From the NCBI GenBank assembly GCA_042095135.1, contig JBELBV010000005.1:1-64000 (forward strand): a stretch of DNA of 64,000 nt, given 5' to 3'. Below the pieces are notes generated by a model. It saw only the letters and a program-made list of their open reading frames with translations. It made no database searches and was not told the DNA's origin. The number at the start of each line of letters is the position of its first letter. Position 1 is the stretch's first letter. The position numbers were made by a program, and so were the translations under genes. This document shows positions 7,209 to 17,118 of this stretch, piece by piece. This stretch comes from UA16 sp042095135. Its GTDB lineage: Bacteria > Bacteroidota > Bacteroidia > Flavobacteriales_D > Sanyastnellaceae.

Positions 7209-8762
7209 ATGGGGACATCCCGTGCGGACATCTTCGGACAGCGCCAGCTGCGTTTAATCCTGCTGGTCGGACTTGCCCTACGCATACTGGCTGCCTACAA
7301 CTCACCAGGCTACCTCATGCACGACGACCATTTCCTCGTTGTGGAAACGGGCGCCTCATGGGCTGTCGGCGAGGATTACAACAACTGGATGCCTTGGTCC
7401 CAGCGTGCCAACGGCATCGAAAACCCGACCCCGCACCAAGCCAACTTGGCTTACGCCGGCATGGTGAGCGGGTACATTAGGGTGTGCAACGCCTTCGGCT
7501 TCGTGGATCCTGCGCGTCAAATGCTCCTCCTTCGGCTGCTTCACGGTGTGTTCAGCCTGCTCATCGTTGTGCTGGGGTTCCGCATTGCTGAAAAACTCGG
7601 CGGAGAACGGCCAGCCCGCTGGACCGGATGGGCACTGGCTGCCTTTGGGTTGTTTCCCTTGCTCGGCGTTCGGCAGTTGGTTGAAATGGTCTGCATTCCC
7701 CCGTTGTTGTGGTCCGCTTGGGTGGTTTTCCGCTCCGAACAGAGCACATGGAAAACATGGGCAATGGCCGGAATCGGAATCGGTATTGCCACGGCCTTGC
7801 GCTACCAATGCGGCGTTTTTGGATTGGGCTGGGTCATCGCATTGTTGGTGCATGAACGCAAATGGCAACAGGCCGTCCTCAACAGTGCCATCATGGGCTG
7901 TGCAGCACTGATGGCCTTCGCACTGGGGCAACTCCAAGACGTCTTCATATGGGGCGAGCCGTTTGCGCAGCTGCGGGCCTACATTGAATACAATTCTACT
8001 CACGCCGGCGACTATCCCCAGGGCTTTTGGCACCAATACATCTGGGTGGTCTTGGGGCTGTTGATTCCACCCTTTTCGTTGGCTTGGGTCTTTGGCACCG
8101 CACGAGAAGCAAGACGCCTCGCGCTCCTCGTCATTCCACCTTTGGCCTTCTTCCTATTCCACAGCGCCTTTCCCAACAAGCAAGAACGCTTTATCCTTCC
8201 CGCCGTGCCGTTCATTGTCACCGCGGGGAGCATTGGCTGGCATGCCTTCATCGAAGGCTCGGGATTCTGGCAACAACGCGCTCCGTTGCATCGTGGCTTG
8301 GTCGTCGTTGGCTTGATCTTGAGTGTCGGCGCCGGGATCGGGTTGTGCTTTATCCAGCCCAAAAAGTCCCGGGTCGATGCGATGACCGCGCTATACAATC
8401 GAGGTGATCTCGAAAATTTCCTCATTGTGCATGCCCAGGGCGGAGCCATGCCACCCCAGTTTTATAGCGGTTCGTGGAAAAAGTACTGGACGAGCGACCT
8501 CAGCACCGATGCAGCCAACCACCGGCAGGTGATGTGCAATAGCCCGCGGTACACCTTTCCCAATTACATCGTTTTCTCCGGTGACCGCCGGCTCGGTGAA
8601 GCGGTTGAGCGATACAAAGACATCTACCCCTCGATGGCATACGTGCAACAGGTCCCGCCAAGCCGATGGGATCGGTTGCTTGCTACTCTCAACCCCAACA
8701 ACCGCGTTGAGCGGATGATGATTTACCACATCGACCCGGCCGTCGAGTGCGGAACGCGGTGA
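7209..8762 (+). CDS. GT22-like (ALG9/PIG-B type) membrane glycosyltransferase
   Basis: The 517-residue multi-spanning protein has about 10 hydrophobic helices and the GT-C layout: a first membrane segment, then a loop with the acidic motif MHDDHF (residues about 38-43) followed by ETGASWAVGEDYNNW. The later segment NKQERFILPAVPFIV matches the H/NK-x-x-RFI-x-P signature of the GT22 family, which includes eukaryotic GPI and N-glycan mannosyltransferases. It would use a polyprenyl-phosphate sugar donor in the inner membrane and act on the periplasmic side; sugar and acceptor are unknown. It starts 3 bases after ribH. GT39- or GT83-like families are the alternative. Confidence 0.72.
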   Translation: MGTSRADIFGQRQLRLILLVGLALRILAAYNSPGYLMHDDHFLVVETGASWAVGEDYNNWMPWSQRANGIENPTPHQANLAYAGMVSGYIRVCNAFGFVDPARQMLLLRLLHGVFSLLIVVLGFRIAEKLGGERPARWTGWALAAFGLFPLLGVRQLVEMVCIPPLLWSAWVVFRSEQSTWKTWAMAGIGIGIATALRYQCGVFGLGWVIALLVHERKWQQAVLNSAIMGCAALMAFALGQLQDVFIWGEPFAQLRAYIEYNSTHAGDYPQGFWHQYIWVVLGLLIPPFSLAWVFGTAREARRLALLVIPPLAFFLFHSAFPNKQERFILPAVPFIVTAGSIGWHAFIEGSGFWQQRAPLHRGLVVVGLILSVGAGIGLCFIQPKKSRVDAMTALYNRGDLENFLIVHAQGGAMPPQFYSGSWKKYWTSDLSTDAANHRQVMCNSPRYTFPNYIVFSGDRRLGEAVERYKDIYPSMAYVQQVPPSRWDRLLATLNPNNRVERMMIYHIDPAVECGTR

Positions 8763-8777
8763 ACGGTTCGGGTTCCG

Positions 8778-8785
8778 TATTTTCG
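8778..8785 (+). promoter_or_regulatory. Candidate -7 element (TATTTTCG) for the first M1 peptidase gene
   Basis: One mismatch to TAnnTTTG, beginning 27 bases before the ATG at 8805. This is the same spacing as at the PhoH and ppc genes. Confidence 0.4.
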
Positions 8786-8804
8786 CGGATATAGCCTTGA
8801 AACC

Positions 8805-10622
8805 ATGTACCGAGTTCTCCTCACCTTTTCGTTGTTCATTTTGACCTTTGCGACCAGCGTTGCCCAATACCCCGGTTGGCAGCAAGCGGTGGATTACACG
8901 ATGGACATCACCGTAGATACCACTGCCCATCAATACAGCGGTTCCATGAAAGTGGTGCTCCGCAACAACAGCCCAGAAGCCCTTGACAAGGCGTACTTCC
9001 ATCTGTTTTTCAATGCCTTCCAGCCCGGCAGCATGATGGATGTTCGCTCCCGCACCATCAGTGATCCAGACCGCCGCGTGGGCTCCCGGATTTTTGAATT
9101 GCCCGAAGATGAATGGGGATGGATTGAAGTGGCATCGCTCCGTGTCAATGGAAAGCCTGTGGCTTTTGAGCACGATGGCACCTTGCTAGATGTCACCCTC
9201 AACAGCGCCATCAACGCCGGCAAAAAGGCCACGTTCGAAATGGAATGGACGGCGCAGGTGCCACGGCAAATTCGCCGGAGCGGTTGGATGAACAAGGAAG
9301 GCGTCGAATACTCGATGACCCAATGGTACCCCAAGCTCTGCGAATACGACCACGACGGCTGGCACACCGAGCCGTACATAGGCCGGGAATACCACGGCAT
9401 TTGGGGCGACTACGACGTGACCATCCACCTCCCAAACGGCTATGATGTTGGCGGCACCGGAGAGCTCGCCGGAAGCGTGGAAGACGCCCGAGCGACGGGA
9501 ACGTGGCGGTTCACCGCCGAGGACGTCATCGACTTCGCTTGGGCGGCGGATGCAGATTACGAACACATCAGCTCCAGCGCGGGCGATGTCACCCTTCACT
9601 TCTACCACCAGCCGAATGAGGAATACGACGAGAATTGGGCGGCCCTTCCGGAATACACAGCGAAGGCCATGGCCTTCCTCAACGACCTGATCGGCCCATA
9701 TCCCTACCCGCAGTACTCGGTCATCCAAGGCGGTGATGGCGGAATGGAATACCCCATGGCCACGCTCATCACGGGGCACCGCAGCCTGCGTAGCCTTGTT
9801 GGGGTAACGGTGCACGAAATGGCCCACTCGTGGTTCCAAGCCGTGCTCGCTACCAACGAAAGCCTCTATGAATACATGGACGAGGGCATGACGAGCTACG
9901 CCACGGAACTATGCATGCGCCACCTCTTCGTGGGACCCGGCAGCGACGAACCACCGCACCAAGGAGCCTTCGCGAGCTACATCAGTCAGGCGCTGAGCGG
10001 CAACGAAGAGCCGTTGATCACCCACGCTGACCACTACCAGACCAACCGCGCCTACGGCGTGGGAGCGTATTCCAAAGGTGAAACCCTGCTGGCCCAGTTG
10101 GCCGCCGTGATGGGACCTGAACTCCGCAATGAAGGGTTGAAAGCGTACTTCCGCGATTGGAAATTCAAGCACCCCGGGCCGAACGATTTCAAACGAAGCA
10201 TGGAAAAGGTGTGCGGATTTGATCTGGACTGGTACTTCCAGTACTTCATCCACACCACACATCAGATTGATTACGCCATCGATCGTGTGGCTGAGGGCGC
10301 AGAGACGACGACCATCGAATGCTCACGCATTGGCGCTATGCCCATGCCGCAAAACATCACCGTGACGTACACCGATGGCACCGCGACGACGTATGTGGCT
10401 CCGTTGGTGATGATGCGCGGCCACCGCCCCTTAGCAGAAGGTGAAGCCTTGCTACCGGATTGGCCTTGGACGCATCCCACGTATTCATTCGACGTGCCTA
10501 CCGGAAGCGGCATCGCCTCCGTCGAGCTCGATGCGGCGCGTCAGACAGCCGACGTTGACCGTTCGAACAACCTTGTGGAATTTGACCCTGAAATCAAGCG
10601 CTTGTTCGAGCGCAATCGCTAA
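8805..10622 (+). CDS. M1 family metallopeptidase, secreted or periplasmic
   Basis: The 605-residue protein has a signal peptide (VLLTFSLFILTFATSVAQ, cleavage near residue 22). An N-terminal beta domain precedes the catalytic domain, which carries an exopeptidase-like GGMEYP motif and the zinc site HEMAH at 337-341 with the third ligand Glu360 (HExxH, 18 residues, E), in MDEGM. It resembles the Bacteroidota M1 group distinct from leukotriene-A4-hydrolase types and should release N-terminal residues from peptides. It lies 42 bases after the glycosyltransferase with a possible own promoter. bioY follows 9 bases later. It is clearly different in sequence from the second M1 gene at 11210. Confidence 0.92.
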   Translation: MYRVLLTFSLFILTFATSVAQYPGWQQAVDYTMDITVDTTAHQYSGSMKVVLRNNSPEALDKAYFHLFFNAFQPGSMMDVRSRTISDPDRRVGSRIFELPEDEWGWIEVASLRVNGKPVAFEHDGTLLDVTLNSAINAGKKATFEMEWTAQVPRQIRRSGWMNKEGVEYSMTQWYPKLCEYDHDGWHTEPYIGREYHGIWGDYDVTIHLPNGYDVGGTGELAGSVEDARATGTWRFTAEDVIDFAWAADADYEHISSSAGDVTLHFYHQPNEEYDENWAALPEYTAKAMAFLNDLIGPYPYPQYSVIQGGDGGMEYPMATLITGHRSLRSLVGVTVHEMAHSWFQAVLATNESLYEYMDEGMTSYATELCMRHLFVGPGSDEPPHQGAFASYISQALSGNEEPLITHADHYQTNRAYGVGAYSKGETLLAQLAAVMGPELRNEGLKAYFRDWKFKHPGPNDFKRSMEKVCGFDLDWYFQYFIHTTHQIDYAIDRVAEGAETTTIECSRIGAMPMPQNITVTYTDGTATTYVAPLVMMRGHRPLAEGEALLPDWPWTHPTYSFDVPTGSGIASVELDAARQTADVDRSNNLVEFDPEIKRLFERNR

Positions 10623-10631
10623 TCCCTGCGC

Positions 10632-11204
10632 ATGCTCGCATCGCTCATCCACGACCAAGCCGCTTGGGTAAAATGGCTGGTGTTCTTGCTGGCCATTGGC
10701 CTGCTGGTGACCCTCTCGCCCATCACCCCATTCACGACGGAGGACGGCATCCCCATCACGTTGCAGTCCTTGCTAGTGGTATTTCTGCCCATCCTACTCG
10801 GCTGGCGTATTGGGGTCGCGGCCGTTGTAGCCTACCTCGTCATCGGAGGCCTCGGAGCACCGGTATTCTCCTACGGCACGAACGGATGGGAGCGATTTAC
10901 GGGCAGCTCAGGGGGCTTCTTGCTCGCTTTCCCCATCGCGGGATTGCTCGCGGGCTATGCCATGGAACAGTTCCAAAACACGAAATCCGTTTTGGTCGGT
11001 GCCCTGCTCTTGTTCGCTGGGCAATTCATCATACTCGGCCTCGGGCTTTTCTGGTACCGAGCCATCATACCCGTTGAAGAGTCGATGCTGGCCTCTGTCG
11101 AGCGCCTGCTTCCCGGATTGTTCATCAAAACCGCATTTGGCGGACTGGCGCTCGTGCTGATTCAGCGCTTGGTCGCCGCCGCCCTCAAATCCCGAAACGA
11201 GTAA
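10632..11204 (+). CDS. bioY: BioY family biotin uptake protein
   Basis: The 190-residue membrane protein has about six helices. Family motifs are the PITPFTTEDGIPITLQSLLVVFLPILLG region near residues 30-60 and the GLGAPVFS-GTNGWERFTGSSGGFLLAFP block typical of BioY. BioY is the substrate-binding S component of ECF transporters for biotin and can work alone in some bacteria; no EcfA or EcfT genes are nearby. It sits between two M1 peptidase genes in the same direction, with 9 bases before and 5 after, so it is part of one transcript. Biotin supply links to accC at 25132. Confidence 0.92.
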   Translation: MLASLIHDQAAWVKWLVFLLAIGLLVTLSPITPFTTEDGIPITLQSLLVVFLPILLGWRIGVAAVVAYLVIGGLGAPVFSYGTNGWERFTGSSGGFLLAFPIAGLLAGYAMEQFQNTKSVLVGALLLFAGQFIILGLGLFWYRAIIPVEESMLASVERLLPGLFIKTAFGGLALVLIQRLVAAALKSRNE

Positions 11205-11209
11205 AACCC

Positions 11210-13090
11210 ATGAATACCATGCGCCTATCCTTCCTTCTTGGAGGCATCCTCGCCCTGGCAGCCGGTCTGTCAAGCTGCGGAGGCGAAGCCCCAGCCGATT
11301 CAGCCAAAACCCAAGCCATTCTTGACATGAAACGAGCCACCGACCACCACAGCTACAGCCGACCCGAAGAAGCGGTTGTGACCCACTTGAATTGGAATGC
11401 CGCAGTCGATTTTGATACCCGCGTCATCACTGCGACTGCGACGTACGACATCGAAACAGCTGCAGATGCCGAGCGCATCATCTTCGATTGCACCGACTTA
11501 ACCATCCAGGCGGTCCGCGTAGACGGCGAATCCGTTGAATTTGAGCTTGGTCCGACTCAAAGCTTCATCGGACAACCGCTGAGTTTTCCGGTAAGCGGCG
11601 ATAGCCGACAAGTCAGTATCGACTACCAGAGTTCGCCGGAGGCTGGCGCCTTGCTGTGGGTGGAGGGCGACAACCCATTCCTCTTCACGCAGAGCCAAGC
11701 CATCTTAGCGAGAACGTGGATTCCGTGCCAAGATTCCCCCGGCATTCGCTTCACGTACGAAGCGCACGTGGACGTGCCTCAAGGCACCATGGCGCTTATG
11801 AGCGCGACCAACCCCACCGCGCAATCGGCAGACGGGCATTATGATTTCCGCATGGACCAGAAGATTCCATCGTACCTCTTGGCGCTGGCTGTGGGAAATG
11901 TAGAATTCCGCAGCGTAGGCGACCACACAGGCGTGTATGCCGTACCAGAACTCATCGAAGCCGCTGCGTATGAATTTGCCGAAATGGAGGATTTACTGGT
12001 CGCCGCAGAAAACCTTTACGGCAAGTACGCATGGGAGCGGTATGACCTGCTCGTGCTGCCCCCGGCATTCCCGTTTGGTGGCATGGAAAACCCGCGGTTG
12101 ACCTTCGCTACACCGACCATTATCGCTGGCGACCGCAGCCTGGTGTCCTTGGTGGCCCATGAATTGGCACACAGCTGGAGCGGCAACTTGGTCACCAACG
12201 CCACGTGGGATGACTTCTGGCTCAATGAAGGCTTCACAGTCTACTTCGAGCAGCGCATCATGGAATCGGTCTATGGCCGTGACGTCTCCGAGATGCTGGC
12301 CACATTGAGCTACCAAGGCCTGGTCGATGAAGTCGATGCCATCATGGACTTGAACCCAGATGACACCCACCTGAAGTTGCACTTGCAAAACCGCGATCCC
12401 GACGATGGGTTGACCGCCATCGCTTACGACAAAGGCTACTTCTTCTTGCGCCGCATCGAAGAGGTCGTCGGACGCGAGGCCTTCGACGACTTCTTGAAAA
12501 CCTACTTCGCCACGCATGCGTTCTCAGTCATGGACACAGACCGCTTCATCGACTACCTCAAGTCGGTTTTGCTCACTTCAGACGAGCTGCTGGCGGCTGT
12601 GGACCTCGACGCGTGGATTTTCGGCCCGGGATTGCCCGACAACTGCCCAACCGTCAGCTCCGCGCGCATCGAGCGTGTGGACGCAGCACTCGCTGGCTGG
12701 GAAGCTGGAACGACTGCGACGGGGGATTTGCCTTGGAACGATTGGGTGTACCAGGAGCGGTACCGCTTCCTGTCCAACTTAGACGATGCCACTTCCCCGG
12801 AGCGCCTGACCGAATTGGATGCAGCGTGGGGCATTTCTACAACAGGCAACAACGAGGTCTTGTTTGCCTGGCTGGAGCAAAGCATTCGAAGCCAATACCA
12901 ACCCTCGTACGAACGGTTGGAATCCTTCCTCGTGGAGATTGGCCGCCGTAAGTTCCTGACGCCCTTGTACAAGGCGATGGTCGAAACGGATCAGAAAGCA
13001 CTTGCGGATGGGATTTACTCCAAGGCCCGTCCCAATTACCACAGCGTGTCCACGGGCACGATGGATGAGTTGCTCGCTTGGAGTGAGTGA
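11210..13090 (+). CDS. M1 family aminopeptidase, leukotriene-A4-hydrolase type, lipoprotein
   Basis: The 626-residue protein has a lipoprotein signal: hydrophobic run then GLSSC with the lipidated Cys at 23. The saddle and catalytic domains show FGGMENPRLTF (exopeptidase motif), the zinc site HELAH at 317-321, SWSGNLVTNATWDDFWLNEG, and the third ligand Glu340. The C-terminal third is helical as in LTA4H-like aminopeptidases. It should trim N-terminal residues from peptides at the envelope. It is the third gene in a run with the other M1 gene and bioY and ends at a strong bidirectional terminator. Confidence 0.94.
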   Translation: MNTMRLSFLLGGILALAAGLSSCGGEAPADSAKTQAILDMKRATDHHSYSRPEEAVVTHLNWNAAVDFDTRVITATATYDIETAADAERIIFDCTDLTIQAVRVDGESVEFELGPTQSFIGQPLSFPVSGDSRQVSIDYQSSPEAGALLWVEGDNPFLFTQSQAILARTWIPCQDSPGIRFTYEAHVDVPQGTMALMSATNPTAQSADGHYDFRMDQKIPSYLLALAVGNVEFRSVGDHTGVYAVPELIEAAAYEFAEMEDLLVAAENLYGKYAWERYDLLVLPPAFPFGGMENPRLTFATPTIIAGDRSLVSLVAHELAHSWSGNLVTNATWDDFWLNEGFTVYFEQRIMESVYGRDVSEMLATLSYQGLVDEVDAIMDLNPDDTHLKLHLQNRDPDDGLTAIAYDKGYFFLRRIEEVVGREAFDDFLKTYFATHAFSVMDTDRFIDYLKSVLLTSDELLAAVDLDAWIFGPGLPDNCPTVSSARIERVDAALAGWEAGTTATGDLPWNDWVYQERYRFLSNLDDATSPERLTELDAAWGISTTGNNEVLFAWLEQSIRSQYQPSYERLESFLVEIGRRKFLTPLYKAMVETDQKALADGIYSKARPNYHSVSTGTMDELLAWSE

Positions 13091-13109
13091 TCTTAACGAA
13101 TTGAAAACA

Positions 13110-13142
13110 AAAAAGCCCGGGCCGATGGCCTGGGCTTTTTCA
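13110..13142 (+). terminator. Bidirectional terminator between convergent genes
   Basis: AAAAGCCCGGGCC pairs with GGCCTGGGCTTTT around GAT (one G-T wobble). A-rich and T-rich flanks serve both the M1 gene on plus and the T9SS type B gene on minus. Confidence 0.9.
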
Positions 13143-13158
13143 TGTGCGGTCGGTGCGG

Positions 13159-16100
13159 TTAACGCGTAACCAAGACCGAGCCCGTAATTTCTTTGCGTTC
13201 AGCTGGATTGCTCAAGCTGTAGACAACGACGCTGTAGAAGTACAGTCCGTCTTGAGCAAAATGCTCAGACTCGGCATTGGCTGGACCATACCACACTTCA
13301 TTGACATCGTTCGTTTCGAACACGAGGTTGCCCCAGCGGTTGACGATGCGCATCTCAAAGCGGGCTGGATCAATGTCCGCACCCTGCACGAAGAACGCAT
13401 CGTTCACCCCATCGTTGTTTGGCGTAAAGGCCGTTGGTATGTACAGCGCAAACATGTCTTGAATCTCGATGATGCGAGTGATTTGCGAACTGCAACCATT
13501 TTCATCCGTGACCACCAGTGTGACCGGGTAATCACCGCCGACGTCAATGGGGAATGTGAAGTCCGGATGTGATACATCGGATGTACCCAACCCGCTGATG
13601 CTGTCAAACAACCAGTACCAGTCGACCACGTTCGAGCTGTTGACCGCTTCGAACTGAATCTCGGTATCAGGGACGCGCGTTGGTTGCGGCGAGGCGGTAA
13701 AGCCGACATATGGTGGCGTGTACACCTGCAAGTAGTTCGGCTGAAAATTGGTGTATTCGCACCCTATCAGCGATGTGATGTTGAACGTGATGTCGTAGCC
13801 ACCGGGGTTCAAGTATGCGTGGGCGGGGTTGGCTTCATAGCCCAATTCCCCATCACCGAAGAACCATTCTGTCTGCGAAATCAGCGAAGGATCAACCAGG
13901 CTTTCGAATTGGAATACGCCGGGGACGCATGCTTTGGTTGTGTCTGAGCTAAATGCGGCCGGTATCGGCGTTTCAATGGTGACTGTTTCGCACGCCGTAA
14001 CCGCGGGCGATTCGCAGTTGTCCGTCAGCGTCACGCAATACGTACCCGTCGCCGCTGGATAATCGACCCAATACGAATCATTCGAACCCGTAGCCGCGTT
14101 TTCCCACGTCCAGTTAAAGGTATAGCCGGCTCCGCTTCCACCGCTGAAGCCCATGGCTTCCAATTCAGCAAACGCCCCCCCGCAAATCAAATCCGGCGCA
14201 TCCAAGCTCACACTCAAAGAGTCATAGACCTGAACGGTAACCGTCTGTGGCTCCGAGAGGCAGCCATTCTCGTCCGTAGCAAACACTTCGTAGTCCGTAT
14301 CTTCAATTGGGTTCGCGGTCTGCATATTGCCAGTGCCCAATCCATTATTCCACGTGTATGTCCATTCGCCGAGAGGATCCATATCGGAGCTGGCCTCCAG
14401 CACAACGTATCCATTGATGCAAATGGTCGGGTCAGGCGTGATATCAAAATCCATCGGCGGCGGCGGACTCAACACGATGTCCATGTAGTATACGCAGCCT
14501 CCGGTATCGCTTAACTCCAATTCGTAAGTGCCTGATACGAGGTTTTCAAATACGTCAAAACCCCCATTGGATTCAATGGATTGAACCAGCGTACCTCCTT
14601 CAGCCAGGGTCAACGTCCAAGGCCCTTCTGAGGGAGGCTCATTGATATCCACAGCCACGTAACCGTCGGTCAGTAAGCATGAAGGCTCTTCAAAATCCAC
14701 GCTGTATTCGAAGCCGGGAATGATGGACACTACATCTTCAGTTCCACAGTACGGCATGCCCACAGGCTCCACCAACAAGGTGTACTCAATGGGCTGACCG
14801 TCGAAGGCAGTGACGGTGGGATTTGGGCTGAAGGGATCGTCCAAGTAGGTTGATGGATCCCACGTCCAATTGTAGCCGCACTCGACTTGTCCGCCACACG
14901 ACACGCAGTAATTCATTTCCTCAACCGTACCGTCTGAGCATGAGCCCCAACCGTCGGAAGTGATGACGACCGTGATGCATCCGTCGGCATTGGTCGCGGT
15001 GAAGGTTTGCCCTGTGAGGTCCCCATCGAGGTTGGCCAACACCGGTGCAGTATCTGAGTCACCATCGTAAATGGTCACCGCGTCCCAGAACGCTTGTACC
15101 CCGCCGCTGCTGAAGTCGATGGTCATCATTGTACCATCGCCTGGATTGTCTGGGCAGTATGTAAATACCGAATACTCGTTTGGACCGTAGCAGTAGCTCA
15201 CGCTGCCTTCCGACGCCGAACATGCGGACTCCTCTCCTCCGACAAATGCGCCTTCGAGCTGCACCGGGTCTTGGCAGAAGATTTGATCCATCCCGGCAGT
15301 TACAGAGTTACCCAATCCCGGGATGACCTCCACAACAACCGTTGTATCCCAGGTGCAACTGAAATTGTTCGTCACCGTGTAAACGAATTCATACTCACCC
15401 GGCGTATCGAACATCAGGTCCACGTAATCCGCCTCGTTATCGATGGCCTCCACGCCGTAGGTGGACGAATTGACCTGCCAGAAACTCGAGTCCATGTCCG
15501 CACCGATGGTCGGTGTAAACGTTGTGATACCCGGAACGATCTCGGGGTTGAAATCAATGCCCCATTCGAACAGGAAGCCGTTGTCCGCACCCCATTGGTC
15601 GATGACTTGGAACGTCCAAATCCCATTCAATGGACAGCCTACGAAATCACAGATGTCTCCGCAAAGGCCATACTCTCCGGCTGGGATGGTGTTGCCTGTT
15701 ACATCGGGGTTGTCCGCATCGTCCAACAGGTATTCTCCATCATCGGTGAACGTGTACCAGTAGCCCACACCAGGATTGGGCGTCGTGCCGTCAAAATCAT
15801 CGGGCTCACCCAAGTAATACCCGTTTAGGTCATTGCCTTCGCTGCAATCATCAGCGCCGGAGTTGTTGTTCTCCATGATCAGCACCTGCGTTCCATCAGG
15901 GCATTCTACTTGAATGGTCAAGTCACCCACAAACGAGTGCTCCATGAGTGCATTGATTCCGAGCAAGTCGTCGCAATCGTCTAGCGTCTGACCGTCATCG
16001 AAGAAATCAATGTACAATTCGGATTCAAACCAAGCTCCCGTCGCGTCAGGCATCGGCAGTTCTTCTGAAACAGCCAAGGGTGGCAATGCCGTCCACGTAA

Positions 16101-16968
16101 TGCTCTGTACCGGATTGCCATCCAAGAAGCCGGGAGATTCGGTACACAACGGCGAACTGAAGTCGGCATTGAAGATGGGGATCGTGCTGACCAGAACCTG
16201 GTATATCTCCAGGTTGACACTGGTACAGTTGTTCTCGTCTGCAACCACCAACGAAACAAGGTACTCCCCCGGTTCTTCGAACGCGTGTGATGTCAGCGGG
16301 CTTGTGGTGGAATCGACCGTGCCGTCGCCCCAATTCCAAATCCAGTATTCCAAATCCACTCCGTCACCCAATGAACTGTTGCCATCGAAAGAAACCTCTT
16401 GATTTGGGCATACACCAACGCTGGGTTGACCAGGCTCAAACGGCTCGGGATCAGTCATATCATACCCTGACTCCGGGTAGGTGCACGGGGTAACACATGC
16501 AATGGTGCCCACCCAACCTGCAGCACCTGCAGTAGCACCGTTGTTGGAATTGAAGACAAACGTCAAGCAACCTGTGGGGTTGAACGTCGAAGCAGTAAAA
16601 CTTACCCCCTGTAAACTATTGTTATTGCCGGCCCCGACCATCTCCGCACTCGTATTATCTCCGTCAAAGACATACAGAACGTCGTTGTTGTTGGGGTTGG
16701 CGTTCGTCTGCAGATCGAACGCTAAGAAGACCACCTGGATCGCATCCCCGTCCGTCTCAGGACAAATGGTGATGGTGTAGTCTTGGTCTGTGTAGGGGCC
16801 TCCATCAACAGCTCCAAGGATTCCATCGTCATAGAAAAATCCGTCGCAGATGACGACTTCACCGCCAACGCTGATTTGGATGTCTTCCTGCGCGAGCAGG
16901 CTTGCTGAGAAGGCCATGAGAGCAAAGGCCAAGCCTAGCACTCGAGAAGTCAAGTTTCGAAACGCCAT
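13159..16968 (-). CDS. Large secreted PKD/CUB-like protein with T9SS type B (gliding-motility C-terminal) domain
   Basis: A 1269-residue protein. Start at 16968 gives a clean signal peptide (MAFRNLTSRVLGLAFALM, ending LLAQ); in-frame ATGs at 17001 and earlier would bury it. Order: a CUB-like domain (DVLYVFDGDN), a PKD domain (WIWNWGDGTVDS), a proprotein-convertase P-domain-like stretch (SFVGDLTIQVECPDG to LNGIWTFQVIDQWGADNG), a second CUB-like domain, several Cys-containing Ig/PKD-like modules, another PKD (TEWFFGDGELGYEANP), and the type B sorting domain (YIPTAFTPNNDGVNDAFF, IVNRWGNLVFET, GLYFYSVVV). It is probably an adhesin or surface structural protein delivered by the T9SS. It lies 150 bases downstream of the sigma/PKD pair on the same strand. 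Confidence 0.88.
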   Translation of the reverse strand: MAFRNLTSRVLGLAFALMAFSASLLAQEDIQISVGGEVVICDGFFYDDGILGAVDGGPYTDQDYTITICPETDGDAIQVVFLAFDLQTNANPNNNDVLYVFDGDNTSAEMVGAGNNNSLQGVSFTASTFNPTGCLTFVFNSNNGATAGAAGWVGTIACVTPCTYPESGYDMTDPEPFEPGQPSVGVCPNQEVSFDGNSSLGDGVDLEYWIWNWGDGTVDSTTSPLTSHAFEEPGEYLVSLVVADENNCTSVNLEIYQVLVSTIPIFNADFSSPLCTESPGFLDGNPVQSITWTALPPLAVSEELPMPDATGAWFESELYIDFFDDGQTLDDCDDLLGINALMEHSFVGDLTIQVECPDGTQVLIMENNNSGADDCSEGNDLNGYYLGEPDDFDGTTPNPGVGYWYTFTDDGEYLLDDADNPDVTGNTIPAGEYGLCGDICDFVGCPLNGIWTFQVIDQWGADNGFLFEWGIDFNPEIVPGITTFTPTIGADMDSSFWQVNSSTYGVEAIDNEADYVDLMFDTPGEYEFVYTVTNNFSCTWDTTVVVEVIPGLGNSVTAGMDQIFCQDPVQLEGAFVGGEESACSASEGSVSYCYGPNEYSVFTYCPDNPGDGTMMTIDFSSGGVQAFWDAVTIYDGDSDTAPVLANLDGDLTGQTFTATNADGCITVVITSDGWGSCSDGTVEEMNYCVSCGGQVECGYNWTWDPSTYLDDPFSPNPTVTAFDGQPIEYTLLVEPVGMPYCGTEDVVSIIPGFEYSVDFEEPSCLLTDGYVAVDINEPPSEGPWTLTLAEGGTLVQSIESNGGFDVFENLVSGTYELELSDTGGCVYYMDIVLSPPPPMDFDITPDPTICINGYVVLEASSDMDPLGEWTYTWNNGLGTGNMQTANPIEDTDYEVFATDENGCLSEPQTVTVQVYDSLSVSLDAPDLICGGAFAELEAMGFSGGSGAGYTFNWTWENAATGSNDSYWVDYPAATGTYCVTLTDNCESPAVTACETVTIETPIPAAFSSDTTKACVPGVFQFESLVDPSLISQTEWFFGDGELGYEANPAHAYLNPGGYDITFNITSLIGCEYTNFQPNYLQVYTPPYVGFTASPQPTRVPDTEIQFEAVNSSNVVDWYWLFDSISGLGTSDVSHPDFTFPIDVGGDYPVTLVVTDENGCSSQITRIIEIQDMFALYIPTAFTPNNDGVNDAFFVQGADIDPARFEMRIVNRWGNLVFETNDVNEVWYGPANAESEHFAQDGLYFYSVVVYSLSNPAERKEITGSVLVTR

Positions 16969-17118
16969 GGGTAGCTGTAGTGAGTAAAAACGAGATGCCA
17001 TGAAAGTGGTCTTCAAAGGTGTCAATTTAGTAACCCGATTCCTGCGCAAAGGTTGCACAATAAAAATTACTCAAATGCACGCTGATGATAACCATCCAGG
17101 CCTTGAAATGACTAGGGG

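Noticed and set aside
8391..9839. Minus-strand open frames of 217-260 codons opposite the glycosyltransferase and first M1 gene
   Set aside because: They mirror high-GC codon use of the real genes, lack any family motif and start signals, and cross two unrelated genes.
8805..13090. Tandem duplication of M1 peptidases
   Set aside because: The two differ in length, signal type, motif context (GGMEYP versus GGMENP) and subfamily, so they are not recent copies.
15094..15828. Plus-strand frame of 244 codons opposite the T9SS type B gene
   Set aside because: The coding strand has clear PKD, CUB-like and P-domain motifs; the opposite frame has none.
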